A DNA stretch of 62,718 nucleotides, taken from positions 1 through 62,718 of the forward strand of contig DASWHD010000093.1 in NCBI GenBank assembly GCA_036393335.1, written 5' to 3'. This document shows, one piece after another, positions 19,131-27,357 of the stretch. This stretch comes from DASWHD01 sp036393335 (lineage in GTDB: Bacteria > CG2-30-53-67 > CG2-30-70-394). Both the position numbers and the translations under genes were made by a program. The notes beneath the pieces were generated by a model. It did not search any database. It saw nothing but the letters and a program-made list of their open reading frames with translations, and was not told the origin of the DNA. Position 1 is the first letter of the stretch. Each line of letters opens with the position of its first letter.

Positions 19131-20309
19131 ATGATCCGCATCCCCAAGATACGGCTGAAGTACTTCCTGATCGCGCTGCCCTTCATCGTGTCGATTCCGA
19201 GCGTCTTCGTGTTGGCGCTGGAGCGCTTCACCACCTCCGACCAGCGCTTCTGCCTCACCTGCCATTACCAGATGTGGGGCAAGGACTTTCTCGTCGACTC
19301 GAAGGTCCACCCGCCGGAGGTACGGTGTCCCGAGTGCCACGCGACGGAGCACGTCCCGTTCTTACCACCCAAGGATTTCGCCTCCGACCCGAGTCGGGTC
19401 AACGTCAACTGCATGCGCTGCCACGGGGAGATGGTCGAGCGGTCAGACGTGGAGGGCTTCAAGTACAACGTGATGAAGATCCAGTTCCCCCACAAGCTAC
19501 ACCTCCAGGAGGTGGGGGCCCTGTGTACCGACTGCCACTACAACGTGAAGCACGACAAGCACATCCCCCAGACCAACCGGCCGCGGATGGTGGCGTGCTT
19601 CGAGTGCCACGATCAGGAGACGACGAGCTGCCTGAAGTGCCATCCCAAGGGCGAGCACCTGCTGCTCAGCCTGCTACCGCGCCACGAAACGATCGCCAAG
19701 CCGGTGTGCGAACAGTGTCACGAGGGTTTCGAGGACCGTGTGCAGGTGGAGTACGGCATCCGTTTCAAGCATGCCAAGCACCTGGAAAACGGCATCGCCT
19801 GCGGGACCTGTCACGAGAACAAGAACCAGCATGGGGTCATCACCAAGCAACGCAGCGAGTGTATGGCCTGCCATCACGGCGATGAGGCCCGCGCCTGCAC
19901 TGACTGCCACGCCACGCAGGTGGCGATGCGCTCCGGCAAGCTCCTGGGCATCCCCGGCGAACCTGACGTCATGGCGGCCGATGTCGAGTGCGACGTATGC
20001 CACGCGGAAGTGCGTGAGGGACACGACCCGCAGGCGATCCGCCAGACTTGCGCCGATTGCCACGAGGATGCCGTTCTCGCCAAGCTGGACGAGATCCAAC
20101 GGCGGGTGAGCGCCGAGCTGGCACGGATCGGCGGCCGGTTCGACGTCCTCCAGGATGGCCATTCGGCCGGCGTGGTGGTGGCCGGGGAGATCCTCGATGA
20201 CCTGCGCGGCGATGGCAGCCGTGGCTTCCACAACGCCAAGTACGCCGACATCCTGTTGCAGCGCGCGGATGAGCTGATCTCGGCGGAGGGGCGCGCCGAG
20301 GTCAAGTGA
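19131..20309 (+). CDS. Membrane-anchored dodecahaem cytochrome c
   Basis: This 392-residue protein has an N-terminal membrane helix (about 10-29) that is probably uncleaved, as in NapC/NirT proteins. Twelve haem motifs follow: CLTCH, CPECH, CMRCH, CTDCH, CFECH, CLKCH, CEQCH, CGTCH, CMACH, CTDCH, CDVCH and CADCH. The last 90 residues are a haem-free helical domain. It starts 9 bp after the molybdopterin-fold gene. It probably accepts electrons from, or donates them to, that complex and relays them across the periplasm. Confidence 0.92.
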   Translation: MIRIPKIRLKYFLIALPFIVSIPSVFVLALERFTTSDQRFCLTCHYQMWGKDFLVDSKVHPPEVRCPECHATEHVPFLPPKDFASDPSRVNVNCMRCHGEMVERSDVEGFKYNVMKIQFPHKLHLQEVGALCTDCHYNVKHDKHIPQTNRPRMVACFECHDQETTSCLKCHPKGEHLLLSLLPRHETIAKPVCEQCHEGFEDRVQVEYGIRFKHAKHLENGIACGTCHENKNQHGVITKQRSECMACHHGDEARACTDCHATQVAMRSGKLLGIPGEPDVMAADVECDVCHAEVREGHDPQAIRQTCADCHEDAVLAKLDEIQRRVSAELARIGGRFDVLQDGHSAGVVVAGEILDDLRGDGSRGFHNAKYADILLQRADELISAEGRAEVK

Positions 20310-20347
20310 GGGTGACCTTTCCCCAGTCTCTACCCAGGGTCTCCGCC

Positions 20348-20767
20348 ATGAACCGACACCTCCTACGGGCTGCATGCCTTGCGTTCCTCCTCCTCGGTGC
20401 CTGCTCGTCGCCGAGCCCCGAGGGGCCGCCCAACACCGACTTCGGGGGCAAGTGGAGTGGCGCCGCGTACAAGACCGGCAGTGCCAATCCGAGCTTCACC
20501 CTTGATTTGGAGCAGTCCGCCGACGCCGTGAGCGGGACGATCAGCTCCGGGGACGGAACCTTTCAGGCGGTAGCGTTAGAGGACGTGCACATCGAGGAGG
20601 ATGGCGGCCTGATCTTCCGCGCCCGGGCCAACGGCGGCTCACAGTTCAAGGACCACCTCTTTCTGTTCGACGCCCACCGCAAGGGCAACACCCTGGAGGG
20701 CACCTGGACCGACATCCTCCAGGGGGCCCAGGGGCCGTTCACCCTGTACGCCGGCGAGGGGCACTAG
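20348..20767 (+). CDS. Small lipoprotein of unknown function
   Basis: This 139-residue precursor has a lipoprotein signal ending LLLGAC (acylated Cys near residue 19). A beta-rich domain follows (GGKWSGAAY, LDLEQSADAVSGTIS, GNTLEGTWT) like small extracytoplasmic beta-sandwich or lipocalin-like proteins. I do not recognise a named family. It follows the 12-haem cytochrome on the same strand. Its TAG stop codon is the first CTAG of the repeat element that begins at 20764. Confidence 0.78.
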   Translation: MNRHLLRAACLAFLLLGACSSPSPEGPPNTDFGGKWSGAAYKTGSANPSFTLDLEQSADAVSGTISSGDGTFQAVALEDVHIEEDGGLIFRARANGGSQFKDHLFLFDAHRKGNTLEGTWTDILQGAQGPFTLYAGEGH

Positions 20768-20970
20768 CCCGCATTTCTCACCACGGGTCGTCGCGAGACC
20801 GCGCAAATGGCCGTAGATCCTGGCCGGCCCGCGGTAGGAGCCGATTCTATCGGCGACCCCATGTGGCAGGTCGCCGAAGGGATTCGGCTCCTACCCCGGA
20901 CGAGGACCCGGCCAGGAGATGCGGGCAGTTGCGCGGGCGCAGCAGAGTCGTGGTGAGAAATGCGGGCTAG
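20764..20970. repeat. CTAG-type inverted-repeat element, copy 3
   Basis: The 207-bp element has 20-bp ends CTAGCCCGCATTTCTCACCA and TGGTGAGAAATGCGGGCTAG. The interior is in the opposite orientation to copies 1 and 2. The REP-like core runs from CGGTAGGAGCCGATTC to GGCTCCTACC. Its left CTAG supplies the lipoprotein stop codon. Confidence 0.92.
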
Positions 20971-20977
20971 CCGCCAA

Positions 20978-21050
20978 GTCGACTCACCCGAGTCGACCCA
21001 CGCGGACAGAGACCAGCCACGTAGGGCGGATGCCCGCAGGGCGATCCGCC
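20978..21050. repeat. Short hairpin and REP-like palindrome
   Basis: GTCGACTC and GAGTCGAC (20978-20997) form a perfect 8-bp stem with a 4-base loop. Bases 21021-21050 (GTAGGGCGGATG to ATCCGCC) are an imperfect REP-like palindrome. No gene is recognisable up to 21222. There is no U-tract, so a terminator role is not supported. Confidence 0.6.
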
Positions 21051-21191
21051 ACCGTGGAATGACGATGCCGGCGGAACCGCCTGCGGCGTTTCGCCTTGAT
21101 ATGGAGGGGGACGCCACGCGCACCCCTCGCCACCCGGCGCAGGTCCGGGTGGCTTCATCCCCCGTGGAGGGCGGGCTCGTCGCCCGCCATC

Positions 21192-21224
21192 AGACCGTAG
21201 GTCGCGGGACGCGACCTGCGGTCT
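21192..21224. repeat. Palindrome at the 3' end of the 13-haem cytochrome gene
   Basis: AGACCGTAGGTCGCG pairs with CGCGACCTGCGGTCT, a stem of about 15 bp with one mismatch. It overlaps the stop codon of the minus-strand cytochrome gene by two bases. It may protect or terminate the transcript; no T-run follows. Confidence 0.6.
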
Positions 21225-22392
21225 ACGGCGTGTGGCACTTGCGACAGACGCGCTCGTTGGTGCGGTTGAAGGTGGAGTCAAACCCCGGTGGGTGGGGGTT
21301 GATGCCAAGCCCGCCGGCACCCGCATCGGCGTGACAGTTAATGCACACCGGCCGGCTGCCCTCGTGACAGCCGGCGCATTGCACGATGTTGCGGCGGATG
21401 GCGGCGATGCCCGCGGGCGAGGTGTCGTGGAAGCCCCCGGTGACCGACACCAGCGGATGATTACCACCCCACGGGTCCGGCCCTCCTTGCACCCAGCGCA
21501 CGCCAGACCGGCCGTGGCAGTCGGTGCAGGTGTTGACGCGGTGGCAGCCCAGACATTGCTGCACGTCGCGACTGGCATCGATGGGGTGGTGGCTGACGTA
21601 GTCTCCGCGGTGAATGAAGTGACGATCGGTGCGCCGGGGCCACTTGACCTCCGGCTTCACCTGATTGTCCACGCCGTTATGACAGTCGGCACAGAAGTCT
21701 TCCTGGTGGCATTGGGCGCAGGCGGTGGGATCTTGCTGCTCGGAGTGGAGCTGGTGGTTGCGCAGCCAGTCGCCGCGATGGGAGAAGTGGGCGAGCTCGG
21801 GTCTATAGCGCGGATCGCTGAGGTCGGAGTGGCACTTGGCGCAGTGCAGTTGGTCGTAATCCTCCTGATGGCAGGTCATGCACGGCGCCATCGTGGGCAG
21901 CTTCTCATCGTGGACGTGCGCCGCCTTGAGGACCCGGTCGTGGCAGACGTGGCAGTCCTCGTCCACCCGTGGCACGTGATCTTGGTGGGAGAAGATCAGC
22001 GGGTGGTCGTAGCGCACCGGCTTGGGCGGTGCTTCCTTGCGCTTGGCTTCCTCCAGGGTCTCCGCATCTCGGTGACACACCCCGCAATCCTTGTCGGCGA
22101 TCTGCTGCTCATGACACTGCTCGCACACCTCCATGGTCGGCAGGTCGCGGGTGTGCTCGTCGGCGCTGCTCTCGATCCCGCCGTGGCACTCACGGCACGG
22201 GATCTCGTTGTCCACCGCGTGGAGCTTGTGGCTAAAGTTGAAGTGCTCGGGGGGCTGGCGAAAGATGTGCAGGCAGGCGGCGAGGCCGGCGAGCAACGCT
22301 ACCGCGACAAACACTTGCAGGGCACGCACCGTCGGCGAGGAGATCGACATCTCCCGGGCCCCCGGGGGGGAGGTGGTATGTGGGGCGTTCAT
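21223..22392 (-). CDS. Thirteen-haem cytochrome c of a porin-cytochrome module
   Basis: This 389-residue protein has one hydrophobic segment near residues 22-41 that ends GLAAC, a possible lipobox, so it may be lipid-anchored or N-terminally anchored. Thirteen haem motifs follow: CRECH, CEQCH, CGVCH, CHVCH, CMTCH, CAKCH, CAQCH, CADCH, CLGCH, CTDCH, CAGCH, CINCH and CRKCH. Many extra His residues (FNFSHKLH, FSHQDH, FSHRGD) are good distal haem ligands. It lies 31 bp downstream of the porin gene, which suggests it threads through or docks on that barrel. AGGAG precedes the ATG at 22392. Confidence 0.9.
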   Translation of the reverse strand: MNAPHTTSPPGAREMSISSPTVRALQVFVAVALLAGLAACLHIFRQPPEHFNFSHKLHAVDNEIPCRECHGGIESSADEHTRDLPTMEVCEQCHEQQIADKDCGVCHRDAETLEEAKRKEAPPKPVRYDHPLIFSHQDHVPRVDEDCHVCHDRVLKAAHVHDEKLPTMAPCMTCHQEDYDQLHCAKCHSDLSDPRYRPELAHFSHRGDWLRNHQLHSEQQDPTACAQCHQEDFCADCHNGVDNQVKPEVKWPRRTDRHFIHRGDYVSHHPIDASRDVQQCLGCHRVNTCTDCHGRSGVRWVQGGPDPWGGNHPLVSVTGGFHDTSPAGIAAIRRNIVQCAGCHEGSRPVCINCHADAGAGGLGINPHPPGFDSTFNRTNERVCRKCHTP

Positions 22393-22423
22393 CTCCGTGA
22401 CTCCTGTGACCGGGAGGGGGGGG

Positions 22424-23746
22424 CTAGAAGTTGTACACCAGCTTGACGGTGGCATCGACGTCTTGGCGGAAGCCGAGATCCGACTCCCGCGTGCTCGGTA
22501 CCCGGATCTCGCTGCCGCCGGCGGTAACCGTGGTGTAGTCCCGATAGTCGGGGCGCGTGCCGTAGTCGAGGCTGCCGGTGAGCTGCCAGTGATCGCCGAT
22601 GTCCGCCCCTAGGGTGGCCGTCGTGCTGTACGTGTAGTGCTGACGGTCCCCGGGGAAGATCGGGTCGTCGAAGTGGTAGAGGATGAAGTCGAGGCCGTAG
22701 AACAGCCTGGTGAGGTCCGAGCGGCTGGTGACCCATGGGTTATCGAAGGTGTAGCGCCCGTAGAGGTGGGTCCGCTTCGACTCCGGCCAATTCTCGAAGG
22801 CGGCGCCGACCTCGTTGCGCAACCCCTTGCCCCACCGGTAGTGGCCCTCGGCCCCTTCGGTCCAGTCGTCGTCGCCGTCGCTGTAGTCGTAGCGGCGCGC
22901 GTCGGCGGACAGGGTCCAGTGTCTGTCGACCCGGTAGTCGGCGCGCAGGCCGAGCTCCCGCTGCTTGTCGTCGGAGAAGATCAGATTACCGAAGATCGAC
23001 GTGTGGCTCAGGAAGAGGTTGGGGATCACCTGACCGTAGTCGGCCGAGAACAGCAGTTTGGCGGTCGCCTCCCAGGTAAGGAGGAACTGGTAGTCGAACC
23101 ACTCCTCCGAGATACGGTCCCAGAAGCCGTGGGCGTTGACCGCGACCTTGTCGATGACCTGGGCCCAGCCGTCCAGCCCGAGGCGTGCGAAGCCGGTCTG
23201 ATCGTCGTCCCGCGTCTCCATCGCGGAGGCGCCCACCTCGAAGCGCGGCTGGCGGGTGTAGAGCCGGCCGCCCCACTCCAGGTCCCCGGACCGGCCCCCG
23301 ATGTCGTCATTCACCTGCCGGCCGGCATACGCCTGGAAGCCGATGCGGTACTGGCTCAGCCAGTCACCATACACGCCGTCGAGGTACTCGCTGGCGACGC
23401 CGGCGCGGACGAATTGCCGCCCCGCGCGCACGAAGAGGTTCCGCTCCCGGTCCCGCCACTGGAGGTAGGCGTAGGTCAGCTCCCCGTCGACGTTGTGGTC
23501 GTAGGTCTGGTCACGCAGGTCGACCTTGCCGAAGCCGTCGAGATGAAAGCTCAGCGCTTCATTTCCCAGGTCGTAGGCATTCAGCGAGACAAACTGGAAG
23601 AGTGGGATCTGCTCCGTGTTGCCGTCGACGTCGAACCGCTCCTGGGTGTAGGCCAGGGTGGTAAGCCGCCCCCGTAGCTCGGCGGAGTGGGCCGAGCCGC
23701 CGATGAGGACCGCGCAGCAAGCCACGACCAAGGCACGCGTCGCCAT
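22424..23746 (-). CDS. Outer-membrane beta-barrel porin of a porin-cytochrome module
   Basis: This 440-residue protein has a cleavable signal peptide (cleavage near AHSAEL). Alternating amphipathic strands run to a terminal Phe (KLVYNF), the outer-membrane assembly signal. The size suggests about 18-20 strands, closer to the barrels of Geobacter-type porin-cytochrome complexes than to the larger MtrB. Adjacent multihaem cytochrome genes suggest it sheathes a haem wire across the outer membrane. The ATG at 23746 follows AAGGAG. A plain substrate porin is the alternative. Confidence 0.85.
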   Translation of the reverse strand: MATRALVVACCAVLIGGSAHSAELRGRLTTLAYTQERFDVDGNTEQIPLFQFVSLNAYDLGNEALSFHLDGFGKVDLRDQTYDHNVDGELTYAYLQWRDRERNLFVRAGRQFVRAGVASEYLDGVYGDWLSQYRIGFQAYAGRQVNDDIGGRSGDLEWGGRLYTRQPRFEVGASAMETRDDDQTGFARLGLDGWAQVIDKVAVNAHGFWDRISEEWFDYQFLLTWEATAKLLFSADYGQVIPNLFLSHTSIFGNLIFSDDKQRELGLRADYRVDRHWTLSADARRYDYSDGDDDWTEGAEGHYRWGKGLRNEVGAAFENWPESKRTHLYGRYTFDNPWVTSRSDLTRLFYGLDFILYHFDDPIFPGDRQHYTYSTTATLGADIGDHWQLTGSLDYGTRPDYRDYTTVTAGGSEIRVPSTRESDLGFRQDVDATVKLVYNF

Positions 23747-24080
23747 GGGGAACTCCTTGAGGGATGGGGTCGGTTAACGTGGGACGGAGCGGTGGCTGGG
23801 GACACCGAGGTAGGAAACTTCGCACCTCCCAAAGCGAAGGCCGCTCCGCCAACCTGGAGCAATAGCCCACGACAATCTCGCGCCACACTTAACCCGATCC
23901 TCAGTGGCGAGGTCAAGGTCGTGACCGTACTTCGGAGCTCGGCCCCCCTGCGGGCACCTCATCACCGTGAGGCCGCCGATGGCACTGGGCCGGCAACACT
24001 GGACGCCGGCCGCAACGACGTGGCTATAAGGCGCGACAACTCTCCCCAAGCGGTATTCCCGTGCCAGGACCGGGGAGGTT
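23747..24080. other. Intergenic gap upstream of the porin gene
   Basis: I see no gene, strong palindrome or repeat in these 334 bp. The length leaves room for a separate promoter for the porin and 13-haem genes. Confidence 0.5.
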
Positions 24081-25031
24081 CTACTGCGCCAGTGAGACCT
24101 TCAGGTGGGGTAGGTAGAAGGGCTCGGGTGAGAGCGGCTCGTGACAGTTGCCGCAGGTCTCCTCGATCTCCGCAACGGTGAACCGCCAGTGGTGGGCCCT
24201 GTGGCAGTCAGTGCAATTTCCCACCGCATCCAGGTGGAGGGCATGGACCTCGTGCTCGCCGATCGGCTTGTGGCAGCCCAGACAAACCTCCGGCTTGGGC
24301 TTGGTGAGTTCCGGATCGTGCGGCTTGTGACAGACCGTGCATTGCAGGTGCATCAACTCTTGTTGTTCGTCCGGGTCTGGCCCGAACTGCTGGTGGCAGG
24401 CGAGGCAGGTGCGGCGGTCCGGTTTGATGTCGCGGGTCTTGTCCGTGTGGCAGCTCAGACAGCGCACCACCGGCTCACCCGCGACGCTGCCGTGTAGATA
24501 GTCGACCTGCCCTTCGTGGCAATTCAGGCACAGGTCCATGGCCGGTGGAAATACATGGAGGCTCTGGCCGGCGTGGCACTGGGCACACTCGATCTCCTGG
24601 ACATACACGTGCAACGCGTGCCCCATGGATTGGTTGATCTTCGGGGCGTTGGGGTAGTCGGGATTCTTGCGCCAGTGGCACTTGACGCAGTACTCGAAGG
24701 GTACATTCACCGTCCCCTTGGTCTTTACGTAGGGATCGGTGACCTTCTCCGGTGCGAGGAAGATGGTCTGGAGCAGCATCTTGTTTTTTGCGGCGGTGGT
24801 GGCGTGGTGGCACTCGTGGCAGTTGATCCCCCGGTGCACGCTCTGCTTCCACGCCTCGAATGCACTCTCCATCACGTGGCACTGATTGCAGAAGGTCGGA
24901 TCGTTCTCCATGTAGTCCTGCGCGAAGTAGTTGGCCGTGAGACCCACCCCACCCGAGGCGAGCAAGATGACCACCAGGAGCAGCGGGCGGCGGGCGAGAA
25001 ACAGCCACGCATACCGCACGAATCTCAGCAT
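24081..25031 (-). CDS. Membrane-anchored undecahaem cytochrome c (NapC/NirT-like N-terminus)
   Basis: This 316-residue protein has one N-terminal membrane helix (about 15-36, probably uncleaved) followed by a NapC/NirT-like start (ENDPTFCNQCHVMESAFEAW). Eleven haem motifs are present: CNQCH, CHECH, CVKCH, CAQCH, CLNCH, CLSCH, CLACH, CTVCH, CLGCH, CTDCH and CGNCH. The first part would take electrons from or give them to the quinone pool; the remainder extends across the periplasm. The ATG at 25031 follows a perfect AGGAGGT. It precedes the porin and 13-haem genes on the same strand, completing an inner-to-outer membrane route. Confidence 0.92.
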   Translation of the reverse strand: MLRFVRYAWLFLARRPLLLVVILLASGGVGLTANYFAQDYMENDPTFCNQCHVMESAFEAWKQSVHRGINCHECHHATTAAKNKMLLQTIFLAPEKVTDPYVKTKGTVNVPFEYCVKCHWRKNPDYPNAPKINQSMGHALHVYVQEIECAQCHAGQSLHVFPPAMDLCLNCHEGQVDYLHGSVAGEPVVRCLSCHTDKTRDIKPDRRTCLACHQQFGPDPDEQQELMHLQCTVCHKPHDPELTKPKPEVCLGCHKPIGEHEVHALHLDAVGNCTDCHRAHHWRFTVAEIEETCGNCHEPLSPEPFYLPHLKVSLAQ

Positions 25032-25271
25032 GGTGCACTACCTCCTGGTGGCGCGGTGATCGGTACGGGATAAGGTGATCCCGCTGGTGTTGCCTTCGGT
25101 AGATAAGGGGACGGCCATGATGCACCCGAGGACCCTCGTCCTTGCGTGTCGGCCCGTGACTGGAGCCGTGACGGTAACGCAAGATTTCATAGTCAGGAAC
25201 GGCGCGATGGGCGCACGCCGTGTATAGCACACAGGATATCCATCCCGAAGCGTGTAGGAATTCCTCCGCGG

Positions 25272-25312
25272 GGAAGAGAAAATGGCCGCCCGGTCATGAT
25301 CGGGCGGCCATT
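25272..25312 (-). terminator. Rho-independent terminator after the peptidase operon
   Basis: AATGGCCGCCCG and CGGGCGGCCATT (25281-25292 and 25301-25312) form a perfect 12-bp stem with an 8-base loop. On the minus strand it is followed by TTTTCTCTTC. It lies about 100 bp downstream of the minus-strand gene ending at 25415. The rest of 25032-25414 shows no gene. Confidence 0.85.
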
Positions 25313-25414
25313 GGTATGGCGATGTGTGTCGGGGCCGGTGGTCGCCGGCCGTGCTGGACGGGGATGGGCGAGTCGCCCAACGGTCCGAGCATACGCCAAC
25401 GTCGGACGGCTGGC

Positions 25415-25954
25415 CTATTGCGCGCGACCGCTCAATAGGCTCCCGGCGAGCACCAGCAGCTCTTCGGATGACGATCGCATCTGTATGTCGATCCAGAGAT
25501 CTCCCTCCATGAAGGTGATTTTGCTGCACGGCTCGCCATCGTCGCAGAATCCGCTCTCGACGACCGATTCCCGCCCCTTCAGGTTGACCGACGAAGCCTG
25601 CCTGACGCGCTTGAGGCGGATCTGTGGCCGCTGCTGCAACCGTCGAGACGACGTCTGGGTGATAACCAGCGCGACCTCCTGAGAATCCACGCGATGGAAC
25701 TCCATGACCACCGCAGCAAAGGGTTTGCTCTGCGCCAGCACGCGTGATGGAGGCCACACGAGCGTCTTCGGGAAATAGGCCGGCACGTAGATCTTTGCGA
25801 TCCCGAGCGTTGCCTGAGCCTCGGCGATGCTGGCATAGCGACGGACTGTCCCCGGTTGAAAAGCGCCCGGAAGCCAGTCGATGAGCTTCAGGGCGACGAT
25901 CAGCACAACGGTAAAAAAAAGGAAGGTCGGAAGCGAAATGGCATGCCGGCGCAT
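25415..25954 (-). CDS. Membrane-anchored protein of unknown function, partner of a peptidase
   Basis: This 179-residue protein has an N-terminal membrane helix (about 8-27) and an extracytoplasmic domain. A proline-rich strand region (YVPAYFPKTLVWPPSRVLAQ) and two Cys near residue 138 (FCDDGEPC) that could form a disulfide stand out. I do not recognise the family. GGAGGTG precedes the ATG. It lies 21 bp after the M56-like peptidase gene and is closed by a terminator, so the two form a two-gene operon. Confidence 0.75.
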   Translation of the reverse strand: MRRHAISLPTFLFFTVVLIVALKLIDWLPGAFQPGTVRRYASIAEAQATLGIAKIYVPAYFPKTLVWPPSRVLAQSKPFAAVVMEFHRVDSQEVALVITQTSSRRLQQRPQIRLKRVRQASSVNLKGRESVVESGFCDDGEPCSKITFMEGDLWIDIQMRSSSEELLVLAGSLLSGRAQ

Positions 25955-25975
25955 GACACCTCCAAGCAGGCGGTT

Positions 25976-27007
25976 TCACATCACGTAATAGTTGATAGCA
26001 AGGATCACCACCACCACGATGACCCAGACCAATGGCCATTCTCCTTCACGTTCGTTATCGACGTGCCGGAGGCGCCTGATCCTTTCCGCAATGTGTAGCC
26101 TATGGCTGTGTGCTTCGAGTGCCGATCGTAGATCGGAAAGTCGTTCTACGTGAAATGATTCGGGCACTTCGTGCTCCTGAAGGAGCCTCTGTAACGCCAC
26201 GGCGAGGGCCTCGGGCTTCTTGGTCCACGAGACCGCGACATCGTCGCAGATATCCTCCTCCGCATGGACAATCTTGCGAAACTCGATCAGAGTGATCGGA
26301 TTGAAGAACATAAGGACTCGGAGAAGAAATAGCATCACCAGCGCAGAGCTCTGGCTCCTCCTGATATGTGCTAGCTCGTGCGTGATGGCCGCTTGCAGCT
26401 CGTCGTGAGTCAGCAGTGCTTGGATCCCTCGGGATACGTAGATCGTTGCTCCCGATCCCGTCGTGGAAAAGATCAATGGCTCGTCGGCCTCGAGCAGTGC
26501 GATGTGTGGTTTCTCACCAGGTATCCCCTGTAACACATCGCTCATGACGCTGCCTTCCACTGGGGAAATCCGTCGGTATCCGGCCGTGGCCGATCCGAGC
26601 AGGTGGCGCACGATCGGAATCAGCTCCTGGACAAAAAAAATCACTGCCGTGAAGGCCAGCAGTAGGAAAAACAACGCATAGAGTGGGACGCCCTGACAGA
26701 GATCGAGGTATAGCCAGTCGTCGGTATTCAAGAGGGCGTCGAGGCGGGATGACATCGTTCCGCGGTGGGGGTCGATGAGCTGGTAGGCTGGGAAGGCAAG
26801 AACCGGGAGGAGGATCACGAGCGTCCGGAGTCGCTGCTGAACGATGGGCTGGTCGATCCCCCACGCCCGCAGGGCGCTCTCCACCACGATCGCGGCGGTC
26901 AAGGAGTGACACACCGACTGAATCAGGTATCTTCCGGGCAGGGTGAGGAGGAGATCGGAGAGGGACATTTTCTTTTCCGGATTCTCAGGAGGCCGCTGGG
27001 TTGCCAT
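25976..27007 (-). CDS. Integral-membrane zinc metallopeptidase, M56/BlaR1-like
   Basis: This 343-residue protein has several membrane helices (near 50-75, 105-130 and 225-245, plus a C-terminal helix). The zinc-peptidase motif HELAH lies in THDELQAAITHELAHIRRS, and a downstream Glu/Asp ligand region EEDICDDVAV fits the gluzincin pattern of M56/M48 enzymes. Such proteins often act in regulated proteolysis of membrane or regulatory proteins. The start is ambiguous: the ATG at 27007 has no visible ribosome-binding site, whereas one at 26968 follows GGAAAAG. The partner gene downstream suggests a dedicated substrate or adaptor. Confidence 0.82.
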   Translation of the reverse strand: MATQRPPENPEKKMSLSDLLLTLPGRYLIQSVCHSLTAAIVVESALRAWGIDQPIVQQRLRTLVILLPVLAFPAYQLIDPHRGTMSSRLDALLNTDDWLYLDLCQGVPLYALFFLLLAFTAVIFFVQELIPIVRHLLGSATAGYRRISPVEGSVMSDVLQGIPGEKPHIALLEADEPLIFSTTGSGATIYVSRGIQALLTHDELQAAITHELAHIRRSQSSALVMLFLLRVLMFFNPITLIEFRKIVHAEEDICDDVAVSWTKKPEALAVALQRLLQEHEVPESFHVERLSDLRSALEAHSHRLHIAERIRRLRHVDNEREGEWPLVWVIVVVVILAINYYVM

Positions 27008-27097
27008 GCCATGCGCGACCGCGCCGGTGATGTTTCCGCCAGAAATGTCCAGTAAACTCCGACTCGCTCTCCGTGTGCTAAGGGATGTTGTGGCGGC

Positions 27098-27215
27098 TTA
27101 TTAACGGGAGCGGAAAATGTTTGAAGCCTTCATAGAGGGAATTGCTGACAATCTCGCCGCTCCAGTGTCTCTCTTGGCGATGGCGCCATAAAACATTTTC
27201 CGCTCGGGTTAATAA
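27098..27215. repeat. 118-bp element with 25-bp terminal inverted repeats
   Basis: Bases 27098-27122 (TTATTAACGGGAGCGGAAAA then TGTTT) are the inverse complement of 27191-27215 at 23 of 25 positions. The interior is about 68 bp and more AT-rich than the surroundings. It lies between the peptidase gene and the sensor kinase gene. It may be a small mobile element remnant or a paired operator. I recognise nothing else in 27008-27357. Confidence 0.8.
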
Positions 27216-27357
27216 GAAGAGTACGACGGATATGGAGTTCGGATTCCCGAAACTCGATGATGCCCGTGATGCCTCAATAGTTGTGAACCGAACCATGACC
27301 CACGCTGACGACCTTCGCGGATACCGGAAGACGCGCTAGCAGTCGGGCCGCTAAGCC

